Origin: Coemansia sp. RSA 922
Lineage: Eukaryota; Kickxellomycota; Kickxellomycetes; Kickxellales; Kickxellaceae
Assembly (NCBI GenBank): GCA_027577415.1
Contig: JANBQS010000270.1
Coordinates: forward strand, 1-23,750
DNA: 23,750 nt
Direction: 5' to 3'
Shown piece by piece: positions 8,268 through 16,444 of the stretch (its first letter is position 1; the number at the start of each line of letters is the position of its first letter). Under the pieces are notes generated by a model. It saw nothing but the letters and a program-made list of their open reading frames with translations. It was not told the DNA's origin and did no database searches. The position numbers were made by a program, and so were the translations under genes.

Positions 8268-9443
8268 ATGTCAATGGCTGACTCTGAACGCGGCTCGCCG
8301 TCACCCACGCCGTCGAGCGCAAAGCCAGCGCGTACTGGTCGTGGAGCCAAACCGCATGTACCGAGTGCGTGTACGAACTGCAAAAAGGCTCACTTGGCGT
8401 GCGATCTACAGCGTCCGTGTCGGCGCTGCGTTGGAGCTGGAAAGTGCGATACATGCAAGGATGTCCAACACAAGAAGCGTGGGCGTCCGCGCTCAAAGGA
8501 CAAGAAATCCATGGCGGGCGTAGCTTCGTCTATGCAAACACAAATGTTCCAATTCTCGTTACCCGCCATGCCATTGCCGCCACCCGTGTCTAGTGCCTGG
8601 CGCTTGACTGCCGAAAGTGCCGTGCTGGTGCCCACATCGCATCTATTTCTGACACCAGATTTGCGCTGTTTGCGGCTAGAGGAGGGCTCGGGTCGCCTGT
8701 TGCTGGGGTACTCGTTGCTGAGTTTGATTAACCGCAGCGTATCGGACTTTGTCAGTGATTGTGACCAACATGCAGTACTTGCCGCATTTGCGGCGGTCCG
8801 CCAGCAGCTGACCATGCGTTTGGGACCTGTTCCAGAGTATTCGAATGCGCACTCGGGCCAGTCGCCAAGAACCATTGACCCGAACGTCTTCCAGACGCAG
8901 CCCATCGACCGGCTGCTCCAACGTGCACCCGTCGACGTATATTCCGATGTGCGTGCTCATTTGCGCACAGCTTCGGGTGCCTACGGGTTGTTCAATATTC
9001 ATATCTACGCGGGCAGCTGTGGTGCTTTGACTATGGCCGATATCTACTATGTGTGTCGCATTACGCGCTTTGACGCTCTGGACGCATGTCCCACGCCGCC
9101 CTACGTCTCGCTGCCGCCGCTGGGATGTGCCATGGCAGAGCCTATAGCTGAACTCGGACATCCATATAAGCGCCAATATGCGAGTCCCCCGCGTCGCACA
9201 CCTGATGCCCTGTATATGCTTGCTGCGGTGACAGACACTGATTCTCGAGAAACTGCGTCTCTGGCGTCATCATCGTGGTCATCAAAGCTGTCGACTGTAT
9301 CGTCTTCTCCCACACTTACTGCTTCTATGCCTCGCTCGGCTACTCTGCCGTCGCTCTCGGAGCTGCTAAAGTCGTTGGACACAAACCTTGGCCCTCGCAT
9401 TTGGTCACCCACCTTGGATAATGGCCACTGCACTTCGCCATGA
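8268..9443 (+). CDS. Zn2Cys6 transcription factor with PAS-like domain (ERT1/AcuK-like class)
   Basis: 391 residues from ATG 8268 (MSMADSERG); an ATG two codons later is an alternative start. The zinc cluster is at residues 35-63: Cys35, 38, 45, 51, 54 and 63 in a CX2CX6CX5CX2CX8C pattern, with an extra Cys60 in the last loop. It is followed by KKRGRPRSKDKK (69-80), a basic segment with an RGRP AT-hook core. After a Pro-rich linker, residues about 118-240 resemble a PAS domain (FLTPDLRCLRLEE, LLGYSLLSLINRSVSDF). The C-terminus is Ser/Thr-rich. In ascomycetes, zinc-cluster plus PAS proteins of the Ert1/AcuK/Gsm1 group control gluconeogenesis and non-fermentable carbon use. That role here is inference from architecture. 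It would act in the nucleus. AATAAA at 9456-9461 is its likely polyadenylation signal. Confidence 0.88.
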   Translation: MSMADSERGSPSPTPSSAKPARTGRGAKPHVPSACTNCKKAHLACDLQRPCRRCVGAGKCDTCKDVQHKKRGRPRSKDKKSMAGVASSMQTQMFQFSLPAMPLPPPVSSAWRLTAESAVLVPTSHLFLTPDLRCLRLEEGSGRLLLGYSLLSLINRSVSDFVSDCDQHAVLAAFAAVRQQLTMRLGPVPEYSNAHSGQSPRTIDPNVFQTQPIDRLLQRAPVDVYSDVRAHLRTASGAYGLFNIHIYAGSCGALTMADIYYVCRITRFDALDACPTPPYVSLPPLGCAMAEPIAELGHPYKRQYASPPRRTPDALYMLAAVTDTDSRETASLASSSWSSKLSTVSSSPTLTASMPRSATLPSLSELLKSLDTNLGPRIWSPTLDNGHCTSP

Positions 9444-9455
9444 AACTTTGTTAAG

Positions 9456-9461
9456 AATAAA
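9456..9461 (+). terminator. Polyadenylation signal of the zinc-cluster gene
   Basis: AATAAA begins 13 bases after the TGA stop at 9441-9443. An opposing TTTATT at 9478-9483 reads AATAAA on the minus strand. Confidence 0.55.
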
Positions 9462-9478
9462 TATGTTAAATAGTGAAT

Positions 9479-9650
9479 TTATTTCTCGCTGAGGAGCATC
9501 TCCAGCCGGCGCGCCTAGGAGCGCTGCCTTGCCTTTAAATACTCCTCGGTCATTCCATCGTTTGACTAAAGCTTATTAAAAGTCCTCTGATGAGGACTCT
9601 TCCTCCGTAGGATCAGAGCTCGTTGCTTGCGCGCGTGCTCAAGCTCTGCC
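9479..9650 (-). pseudogene. Possible gene relic or terminal exons, unidentified
   Basis: Three short minus-strand stretches in different frames read like protein. One, at about 9650-9590, contains AELEHARKQRALILRRK. One, at 9638-9576, reads ARAQATSSDPTEEESSSEDF and ends in TAA. One, at 9565-9479, reads SNDGMTEEYLKARQRS, a TAG, then ARRLEMLLSEK and TAA. The island is clearly more GC-rich than its flanks and is followed directly by AATAAA on the same strand. This fits either a decayed gene end or small terminal exons whose splice sites I could not place convincingly. No family is recognised, and an accidental reading cannot be excluded. Confidence 0.3.
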
Positions 9651-10077
9651 CTGCCCAATCTCAACAACTTTAGTATTCTTTTACTATTTGTATATTTGTA
9701 ATCTAGTTTTGAAACAAACAAAAAATATATATGGTCTCTTGCATACATATGCATGGACTTATCTTTGGACATGTGTGCATGCATTAAACTGCTCATGTTT
9801 ATGTAGTATTGGTGCCATTTGGAGGTAGCATTGTGTCGGTGCCTAATCGGATGTTAGTGTTTCAAGCGTGTGGCTGCTCAAAATTTGGTTTATTCGCCGA
9901 GTAATTGACACTTCTCCTTTTAGCGACCAGCATCGGCGAATATTCTCAAGTCAATTCTTTTTTATTCTCGAAGAAAATAAAATGGCGCTGCCAATATTCT
10001 CCGTCATTTTTCTCCGATCATTCCCGCCAACTCAAGTGCATTATAGGTAAATTGGAAGGACAAATAGAAGCAAGGTG

Positions 10078-11113
10078 TTAGATGAGCTCGACCTTGCCGT
10101 CTTCCAGCAAGTTCCTGATAATGCTGTAGCGTGTAATAAAGATGTTGTTTCGCCTCATTACAATCGGTGCCTCACTACACACAAGCAAGAAAAGAGTAAA
10201 GATATGAACCAGTAGTTAGTAAATGCTGCAAATCCGGGTCATTAAAGCGAAAAAGAGCCTGTCTACTACGTTCGTTCCAGTCCATTGGATTAATCAACCT
10301 ACCTTGGCTCAAACTGAAACTCGCCAACTGTCGCACGCACCCGACAAAAGACAGCTGCATCGAGATCGGGCTTGGATACCATTTCCAGGCCCTCCGCAGT
10401 AACGTCTTCTAACCCACGCAAATGAGGCGGCAACTGATCCAAGAACGACCGTCGTACGTGCCGCTCATCCAGTTCAACATATCTACACAGAACAGAGCAA
10501 GTTTAGCGACGGCTCAGATCTGTTCATACAAGTTGGGCGCTTACAGCTCTTGTTAAGAGTGTTCTTACCCTTTTGCGTATTCCAGCTCGTTTTGAGACAG
10601 CCGCTCCCTGTACATTGTTTCCTTGATATAGTGCCTCGCGTGTTCTTCGATCTTTGATAGCCTTGTTCGCAAATACGATCGCACGAGGTACTTCACGCGA
10701 TCCACATCCATCTTGAGTATGTTGGCTAGGGCGGCCTGCTGCGTGGCCATTTTTTGCGTCTGAAAGTCGACCAACTCCATTAGATTCTCTATCGTTGCAC
10801 CCTCGTATTCGAGAATCTCGGGCGAGCTTCTCTCGTTTACCCATGAGCGCATCAGTAATGACAGATCATCCTCTAATACATCCTCGTCATCGTCTTCGTC
10901 GTCTTCGTATGCGTCTTTGTCGATGCTGGGCTCAGTATCTTCCTCTTCCATGCCAAATGTGGCATGGATCCGCACGGAGGTGCTCGCTACTTCGGGTTCA
11001 ACGTCCATGCTGTCGGAGGTCGCTAGCCGTGCTTCGAAATTCGACGTGGCTGCATCGTCGTATAGGCCCAGGTTGGAGTCTAGCGCGCCCGAGAAAGAGT
11101 CCTGCGTGTCCAT
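10078..11113 (-). CDS. SLD5: GINS complex subunit Sld5 (three exons)
   Basis: Exons are 11113-10569, 10482-10303 and 10174-10078; joined in frame they encode 273 residues. The start is the ATG at 11113 (MDTQDSFSG); the in-frame hydrophobic extension upstream begins with a non-ATG codon and is not Sld5-like. Residues 56-83 are very acidic. The conserved Sld5 helical domain follows: MRSWVNERSSPEILEYE, NILKMDVDRVKYLVRSYLRTRL, RLSQNELEYAKGYVELDERH and FLDQLPPHLRGL. The C-terminal beta domain ends RNNIFITRYSIIRNLLEDGK then VELI, matching the family ending. Sld5 forms GINS with Psf1-3, which joins Cdc45 and Mcm2-7 as the replicative CMG helicase. The gene diverges from ARPC5. The N-terminal acidic extension makes it longer than human SLD5. 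Confidence 0.95.
10175..10302 (-). other. SLD5 intron 2 (128 nt)
   Basis: Donor GTAGGTTG after ...GAGCCAAG, acceptor TTGTGTGTAG before TGAGGCACC. A branch-like ACTAAC lies about 35 nt upstream of the acceptor. The split codon AG/T encodes Ser. Splicing restores the ending EAPIVMRRNNIFITRYS. Without it the frame stops at once at TAG within the donor. Confidence 0.92.
10483..10568 (-). other. SLD5 intron 1 (86 nt)
   Basis: Donor GTAAGAAC after ...GCAAAAGG, acceptor CTGTGTAG before ATATGTTG. The split codon GG/A encodes Gly in ELEYAKGYVELDERH, restoring the family alignment. An unspliced read stops immediately at TAA inside the donor. Confidence 0.93.
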
Positions 11114-11516
11114 TAACAATAATTTAAGAGCGAGGAAAGAGCTTAACAAGAGATAATTTTTTTTTAAGAAAGCAAGAGCGATCTGTACTGTCCACACGCG
11201 CTCAGTTGTGCTTTCTCAATCCGCGGGTCAGGGAGTGATTAAATCCACGTAGACAGGAACCTGAAGCTCTTCTTTACTTCGCACTGATACATTTCTTTCT
11301 TTAAATTACATTTCACTCGCAGGTAAAAAGTAATAATAATTCGCTAAAGAAATTCTAGTTGCACACACAGCGACAGCTACCGACATACTAGCGAAGCACT
11401 GTCGAGTCTGTGGTCAGCCCATCTCATCCTCTCCACTCGAATTTTGCTTTATACCAAAAACCATGTGCTAACTCCTCACACTCTATTACGCTCTAGTATA
11501 GAATACACCGCACACA
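11114..11516. promoter_or_regulatory. Divergent promoter region SLD5 / ARPC5
   Basis: 403 bp between head-to-head ATGs. TTTATACC (11448-11455) lies about 65 bp upstream of the ARPC5 ATG and is a plausible TATA element for it. On the SLD5 side an ACGCGC at 11196-11201 differs by one base from the MluI cell-cycle box ACGCGT that often precedes replication genes in yeasts; this is a weak match. A run of nine T (11157-11165) lies near SLD5. Confidence 0.45.
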
Positions 11517-11978
11517 ATGGCGCACCGCAAGTTGGATATTGACGGGTTTGATACCGAGCAGCAGAGGATGGCCGAGCAGATGCAGTATCTGAGCACAAAG
11601 TCCGACGCCGAGGTGGCTTCGATGGTCGACCAAAAGGCCGCCTCGGTGCGCGCAGCCATTACTCGCGGAAGCTCGGTAGAGGCCCTAGAAAAGGCCCTGG
11701 CTGACCCGCCATATGGGCATGGACTGGATGCCGCACAATCAGCCAATGCACAGCTTGTGAGCGAGGTACTCATGGCCACCCGGGCTCAGGATATCAACAG
11801 CGTTGTGAGCAGTCTGGCTGAAGATAGTCGTGATGTCTTGTTGAAGTATATCTACCATGGTCTGGCTAGGCCTGCTGGCTTCAACTGCGGTGTCTTGTTG
11901 AGCTGGCATGAGCGTGTTGTCGAAGCTGGCGGACTTGGATCCATTGTCCGCGTCATGTCCGATCGGAAAACTATTTGA
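11517..11978 (+). CDS. ARPC5: Arp2/3 complex 16 kDa subunit (ARPC5/Arc15)
   Basis: 153 residues in one exon, the usual size for this family. The N-terminus HRKLDIDGFD matches the acidic FRKVDVDEYD start of ARPC5. The body has the family core: ALEKALADPPYG, VSEVLMATRAQDINSVVSSL and LLKYIYHGLARPAGFNCGVL. The near-invariant ending is LLSWHERVVEAGGLGSIVRV followed by MSDRKTI. The protein is an alpha-helical subunit that tethers Arp2 and ARPC1 in the seven-subunit Arp2/3 complex, which nucleates branched actin at cortical patches and sites of endocytosis. It is followed by only 225 bp before the next plus-strand gene. Confidence 0.96.
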   Translation: MAHRKLDIDGFDTEQQRMAEQMQYLSTKSDAEVASMVDQKAASVRAAITRGSSVEALEKALADPPYGHGLDAAQSANAQLVSEVLMATRAQDINSVVSSLAEDSRDVLLKYIYHGLARPAGFNCGVLLSWHERVVEAGGLGSIVRVMSDRKTI

Positions 11979-12203
11979 GTTGTCTTTTGTTGTCTCAGAA
12001 TATACGACGTTTAACTAATAGCTTTGCTAAACGTCATCAGCACACTAGCGTCAGAGAAAAAATATTTTCGACTGATGATTTTCAGAGCTCAAAAGTTGAG
12101 AGATCAACTGACACTTTTAGTTCTTCATTTTTTTTTTTGCTTCTTATTTTCTCGATTGAACTGTCAATTTATCTCTTCCCCTTTTGCCTAATGCTTGCCA
12201 GTC

Positions 12204-14147
12204 ATGGTTGCAAATAAGCCCAAGCCCAAGCAAACTGGGCGCGAGCCCTCGTTGCCGTCAGCCAAGCACCGACTACGATATGATCCGCTTGCTGTCGCCA
12301 AGAAGAAAGCAGATCGCAAAGCACCCCTAAAGTCTGCTGGTAGCGCTAGCGTAAAACAGAGTCCTGGTATCATAGCTTCCGGCAGCTCGTTGCGAAAGCC
12401 TCTGCCATCAATGGCTACAGCGGCAAGGCCTGGCCAGCGACATTCGCAGCCTGTCCAGAGGCCGTCAGTGTTGGCAGACATGAATAGACTGTCGATTGGG
12501 GCCTCGCAACCAGCTAGCCGCAGTGGTGGTCCCGCAGCGGCAATTGGGAGGGCGCCTGCCGACACTACTATGGACGTTGACACAAAACCTGATGCTGTAT
12601 CGTCTTCCGGTTCGGCGTCGTCTTCAGACTCGGATTCTACCTCTACCTCTGACTCTGATCAGTCGGACTCGGCAGCTGCGCAGGGTGCGGATCTGGAAAG
12701 AGAGCCACTAGCAGACAACTCGGACGATGAGTTTGTCAACAAATTTTATGCCAGGAGTAACAGCGACAGTGGCCGGAAACCATACAAGTTTAGGACTACG
12801 CGGTTTATTGAACCAGTTGTAAGACGATGGCCAGTACACCGCACAAAGTACACACACGACTATGAGCGGGAAAACATACGTATTCCAGCTGCTCACCGCA
12901 CGATGCAAAGCCTTCTGTTTGATCGCACGGACAATGTTACTAGGCAGATTATTCTTCGTGGCGATGGGCTGACTAACGGATATACGTTAGCTAATCCAGC
13001 TCGACGACTTGAAACGATGCCGGCTAATGCCATTCAGTGGCCTGCGATCGACTTTCGACGGTACAAGGATCACATTCAACTCAATCGCCACTTGCCAATG
13101 GGTATCGATCCGAAGCGCGGCTGCAGGGATCTCTACACTAGCGTCGGACTCGAGGAGCCTTGCGAAGAGTGGGACCAGCAACAGATAGATTTTCTCTATG
13201 GCAAGGAGTCTGCAGAGAACGACAATGTTTCTTTAAGGGAATCCGGCTATGCACACGGATTCACTGCTGCGGCGGACGGGTCGGACATTTCTGATACGAG
13301 GAGAAATGGCGGCATGGGCATTGTCGTTAGGCGGCAGCAGCACGGTAGTACTACGGGTCTGGTTCACACTAGCGACGATGTTCAATTCCTAACGCATCTG
13401 CAAATCAAATACCCCGGGCTTGCCGAACCGCGACTTAAGCGAGTGCCACTGCTTGATGCGTTTGAGGGCCGCACGCCAGACGTACTATCAAAATACTACC
13501 TGCCTGTCATTGATCTGACTCGTACGCAGGTTCTCGGCCAAGTACTCAAAGCCGAAACCAAATCATCTGGCTCGCACCCACCCCAGTTGTCGAAATTCGC
13601 GTCGTGTTCTGTGGCCGAAGAGGCTGTATCGGGAGTCTCTCGTATCTGGGACAAGATGTCGGACTTTTGGAAACATCGGTTAGAGGTTGGTCCCGCCTAT
13701 GAAATCTGTCTCTTGCGCGGGTTGCTTATGCCGTTTCCTGGTTCGACTAAGACCGGGTGGCTAAGCGTGTTAGAGGCTGCGTCTGTGGCTGATATCCCGC
13801 CGGAAGTCATTGCTCGCTGCTATCATCGCTTGGTCAAGCTCTGCGATGTGCCGTTGGTAAAAGACGAGTGGAAACTGAGCGCTCTTTATGAAGCGTCTGA
13901 AACCGTGAAGAGGCGGCAGTACACCCCTCATGGCGGCGTGAAGGAGGAAGAGGAAGAAGAGGGGTATGACTATAGTGTCAGCCACACCGCTCTTCAAGGT
14001 ATCCCAGAAGAACCTAATATGAGCCAATTCGCCACACCAGGTATCATAGACGAGGCTAACATGAGCCAATTCGCCACTCTAGGCATCCTAGAAGAGCCTA
14101 ATATCGTACTGACCATAGATAGCGATGATAGTGATCTTGACGAATAA
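12204..14147 (+). CDS. Orphan 647-residue protein with acidic SUMO-interaction-like tail
   Basis: A single frame from ATG 12204 (MVANKPKPKQTG) to TAA 14147; the in-frame TTG upstream is not a likely start. No family is recognised. The first 130 residues are basic and disordered. A Ser/Asp tract (SSSDSDSTSTSDSDQSD, about 139-156) follows. Residues about 190-330 and 440-570 look folded (for example RRWPVHRTKYTHDYERENI and WDKMSDFWKHRLEVGPAYEI), the latter helical. Near the C-terminus VKEE (Lys580) fits the SUMO-conjugation consensus with acidic residues after it. Then come two 14-residue repeats with MSQFAT and a partial third, and IVLTIDSDDSDLDE, a textbook-like SUMO-interaction motif plus acidic tail. 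A chromatin or DNA-repair role is possible but is inference. AATAAA overlaps the stop codon. Confidence 0.8.
   Translation: MVANKPKPKQTGREPSLPSAKHRLRYDPLAVAKKKADRKAPLKSAGSASVKQSPGIIASGSSLRKPLPSMATAARPGQRHSQPVQRPSVLADMNRLSIGASQPASRSGGPAAAIGRAPADTTMDVDTKPDAVSSSGSASSSDSDSTSTSDSDQSDSAAAQGADLEREPLADNSDDEFVNKFYARSNSDSGRKPYKFRTTRFIEPVVRRWPVHRTKYTHDYERENIRIPAAHRTMQSLLFDRTDNVTRQIILRGDGLTNGYTLANPARRLETMPANAIQWPAIDFRRYKDHIQLNRHLPMGIDPKRGCRDLYTSVGLEEPCEEWDQQQIDFLYGKESAENDNVSLRESGYAHGFTAAADGSDISDTRRNGGMGIVVRRQQHGSTTGLVHTSDDVQFLTHLQIKYPGLAEPRLKRVPLLDAFEGRTPDVLSKYYLPVIDLTRTQVLGQVLKAETKSSGSHPPQLSKFASCSVAEEAVSGVSRIWDKMSDFWKHRLEVGPAYEICLLRGLLMPFPGSTKTGWLSVLEAASVADIPPEVIARCYHRLVKLCDVPLVKDEWKLSALYEASETVKRRQYTPHGGVKEEEEEEGYDYSVSHTALQGIPEEPNMSQFATPGIIDEANMSQFATLGILEEPNIVLTIDSDDSDLDE
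13998..14123 (+). repeat. 42-bp coding tandem repeat, 2.5 units
   Basis: Units start at 13998, 14040 and 14082 and encode GIPEEPNMSQFATP, GIIDEANMSQFATL and GILEEPN followed by IVLTIDS. The first two units are nearly identical in protein. The third keeps its first seven residues and then becomes the SUMO-interaction-like segment. Confidence 0.9.
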
Positions 14148-14174
14148 ACACTGTACTTTAAATTGTTGTTTATT
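14143..14174. terminator. Facing polyadenylation signals of the convergent pair
   Basis: Plus-strand AATAAA at 14143-14148 contains the TAA stop of the 647-residue gene. Minus-strand AATAAA at 14174-14169 lies 45 bases past the DPP5 stop. Only 71 bp separate the two stop codons, so the 3' ends of the two mRNAs probably overlap. Confidence 0.55.
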
Positions 14175-14218
14175 GAGGACTATGTCGCCGCTTTGCAGGA
14201 CAAAAAATGGATACTACT

Positions 14219-16444
14219 TCAGTCGTCATTGCCTTGAACCCTGAATCTGGCCGGCTCGTCAAGCGCAGTAGCAGGCGAAGTGCTTTCATCCGACGTCCAC
14301 TTTGAGATCCAGGCCAGTACCTCCTGGTGCCAGCGAAGCGAGTTGGCCGGCTTGAGCACCCAGTGGTTCTCGTCGGGGAAGTATAACAGTCTTGCTGGCA
14401 CGCCCTGACGACGCAGAGCAGTGAATGTGCTAAGACCCTCGCTAACGACCAAACGGTAGTCTTTCTCGCTATGGACAACCAGAGTCGGAGTCTTCCAGTT
14501 CTTGACATAGCGCTCGGGCGACCAGCGCTCGTAGTTCTCGCGAGCCTTTTCGTCAAACGGCACGCCCTCAAACTCTGTCTCTGGGAAATACAACTCCTCT
14601 GTGCTATAGTAAGTGCTGACGGTTGAGAACATGCCGTCGTGGTTGACTAGGGCCTTGAACACATTGCTGTGGCCATTGATCCAGTTGATCATGTAGCCGC
14701 CGTAGCTGGCACCTAGGGCTGCTAGCCTGTTGCGATCAATATAGGGATGCTCTTCTAGAAGCTGTTCCAGAGAGCGCATCAGACTCTCGTAGGGCTTGCC
14801 GCCCCACTGGTTGCGAATCGCGTCAGTGAAATTCTGACCATAGCCTGTTGACCCTTGTGGATCTAGAGCTACGGTGACGAATCCAGCGGCGGCAAAGATG
14901 TTTAGGTTCCAGCGGGGACTCCAACCATCGGTGAAGCTTGACTGCGGGCCGCCGTGAATGACAAACGCAAGTGGGTACTTTTTCTGGCTGTCAAAGTTGG
15001 GCGGGCGGAGCAAAAACCCGTGAATGGTGGAGTTGTCAGCACCTGTGAACGCAACGTCTTCGGGAGGGCTGAGGAATATCTCGCTTGTGAGCTTTGGATT
15101 TAGCTGGCTGACGCGGGTCATAGAGCCATCGTCGATTGAAACGGTGTAAAGGTCGGGGGGCGAGTCCAGCGCGCTGTAGTCAATTAGCAGCTTGTTGGTA
15201 CCTGGCAGTTGCTGCACTGAGCCAACTGAGTGCTCGGTCACGATGGGCGTAATGGCACCGGTGGCAATATCGACCTTGGACAGCTTATTGCGGCCCCACT
15301 CGTTGTACGTCACTAGCAGAGTCTCGCTGTCGGACCACAGAACATGCGATGGCGAGCGGTCCCAGTTAGCCGCCACCTCAACAGTAGTCTGCTGGGCAAT
15401 ATCGTAGACCTTGATCTGGTTGCGGTCAGCTTCATAGGTGGTGGCGGCCATTTGCACATAGGCGATCTTGGTACCATCATGGTTGAAGGCCGGGCTTGAG
15501 CTCGCGCCGCCCTTGCCTGGGTTGATAGGCTCAGCTCCAGACCCATCGACGGCAGCAAGATAGACATGGCTCGTGGTCTTCCATGCGTAATCATGGCCAG
15601 GATACTTGGCGACAAAGGCAATGTGGCGACCACTAGGCGAAAGCGTGAAGGAGTTTGATGCCTCGAGACGGCCATTGGCATTAGCGTCGCTAATAATGTT
15701 GATGGGCTCGCCCTTGGGCTTGAAATGGTCCTTGGCTCTGGTCTTGAGTGGCAGAGTGTAGATCTGAGGCAGCTTGGATGAAACGAATGTATCCCAATGA
15801 CGGACCCACAGGTCGTCGTAGGTCTGACCCGTGTCAGCACGCAGCTTCTCGTGGTAGTCTAGCTTTGCCGTCTCGACAAGAGAATCAGTGCCGTTGTACA
15901 CTTCGGCCGTGAATGCTAGGATGCCCGACTCGACGCTAAAGTGCAAGTCGGAGATGGGTACAGCCATGGCCACGACTGGACGGGGCTTGGACCAGCGGCC
16001 CTTGCCACTCTTGACCGAGTACAATGTGGACTTGCCCGTATCCGGGTCAGTCGCTACAAAGCCCAGAGACGAATCGCTAAGCCATATTGGCTGTGAGGGC
16101 TTCAAATGCTTCTTGCCAGTAAGCTCGTCCTCTACCTCTTCACGAGCGCTGGGTGGGTTGGGACGTGCGTCAGCAGAAAACTCGATAACCTTTACTGGAT
16201 GACCAGAGCCGTGGTGACGATGGCCGTCGGCTAGGGACTGGACAAAGAGCTGCGTGTACTGGCGCTTCTCTTCAATCGAGTAGCGTGCCTGTATATAGGC
16301 GATGGACGCGCTGTTGGGTGATACGGCTACGTCGCCGCTGAAGCGGTTGGTCTGCACCAGGTCTTCTGGCGTAAAGGGGCGTGCTAGGGCGCCCAGGACA
16401 AAAGCTGCCGCCGGTAGCGAGCGTACCAGCTGGCCGATCGTCAT
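14219..16444 (-). CDS. DPP5: Secreted dipeptidyl-peptidase 5 (prolyl oligopeptidase family S9)
   Basis: 741 residues from ATG 16444. The start MTIGQLVRSLPAAAFVLGAL followed by ARPFTPEDL is a classic signal peptide, with cleavage likely after ALA. The next 450 residues form the beta-propeller typical of S9 peptidases (AVSPNSASIAYIQ, LSPSGRHIAFVAKYPG). The C-terminal alpha/beta-hydrolase domain carries the triad: GASYGGY with nucleophile Ser580, HSEKDYRLV with Asp662 and DENHWVL with His694. FVIHGGPQSSF supplies the oxyanion region. Length and start sequence match fungal secreted DppV, which removes X-Ala, His-Ser and Ser-Tyr type dipeptides from N-termini outside the cell. The frame stays open upstream, with further in-frame ATGs at 16546 and 16612; the signal peptide at 16444 decided the start. 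It diverges from HFD1. Confidence 0.94.
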   Translation of the reverse strand: MTIGQLVRSLPAAAFVLGALARPFTPEDLVQTNRFSGDVAVSPNSASIAYIQARYSIEEKRQYTQLFVQSLADGHRHHGSGHPVKVIEFSADARPNPPSAREEVEDELTGKKHLKPSQPIWLSDSSLGFVATDPDTGKSTLYSVKSGKGRWSKPRPVVAMAVPISDLHFSVESGILAFTAEVYNGTDSLVETAKLDYHEKLRADTGQTYDDLWVRHWDTFVSSKLPQIYTLPLKTRAKDHFKPKGEPINIISDANANGRLEASNSFTLSPSGRHIAFVAKYPGHDYAWKTTSHVYLAAVDGSGAEPINPGKGGASSSPAFNHDGTKIAYVQMAATTYEADRNQIKVYDIAQQTTVEVAANWDRSPSHVLWSDSETLLVTYNEWGRNKLSKVDIATGAITPIVTEHSVGSVQQLPGTNKLLIDYSALDSPPDLYTVSIDDGSMTRVSQLNPKLTSEIFLSPPEDVAFTGADNSTIHGFLLRPPNFDSQKKYPLAFVIHGGPQSSFTDGWSPRWNLNIFAAAGFVTVALDPQGSTGYGQNFTDAIRNQWGGKPYESLMRSLEQLLEEHPYIDRNRLAALGASYGGYMINWINGHSNVFKALVNHDGMFSTVSTYYSTEELYFPETEFEGVPFDEKARENYERWSPERYVKNWKTPTLVVHSEKDYRLVVSEGLSTFTALRRQGVPARLLYFPDENHWVLKPANSLRWHQEVLAWISKWTSDESTSPATALDEPARFRVQGNDD

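Larger units (their letters stand above)
9444..10077. other. Convergent intergenic region with a coding-like minus-strand island
   Basis: The region lies between the zinc-cluster stop and the SLD5 stop. SLD5 has a plausible minus-strand AATAAA near 9960-9966, so its transcript probably ends there. The remaining sequence includes a GC-rich minus-strand island (9479-9650) whose short frames look protein-like but are broken by stops. Its own minus-strand AATAAA is at 9478-9483. The middle (9660-9900) is AT-rich with no coding signal. See the findings. Confidence 0.5.

Noticed and set aside
8390..8905. 171-codon minus-strand ORF inside the zinc-cluster gene
   Set aside because: Antisense to the zinc cluster and PAS region, whose motifs fix the plus strand as coding.
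9581..9625. CTGATGAG, the core of hammerhead ribozymes, on the plus strand
   Set aside because: The second conserved core (GAAA after stem II) is missing, the only possible stem II has three pairs, and no stem I/III arrangement with a cleavage site could be drawn.
11114..11197. Hydrophobic N-terminal extension of SLD5
   Set aside because: It needs a non-ATG start and does not resemble Sld5, a soluble nuclear protein; the ATG at 11113 suits the family.
11196..11201. MluI cell-cycle box upstream of SLD5
   Set aside because: The sequence is ACGCGC, one base off, present once; not enough to call a regulatory site.
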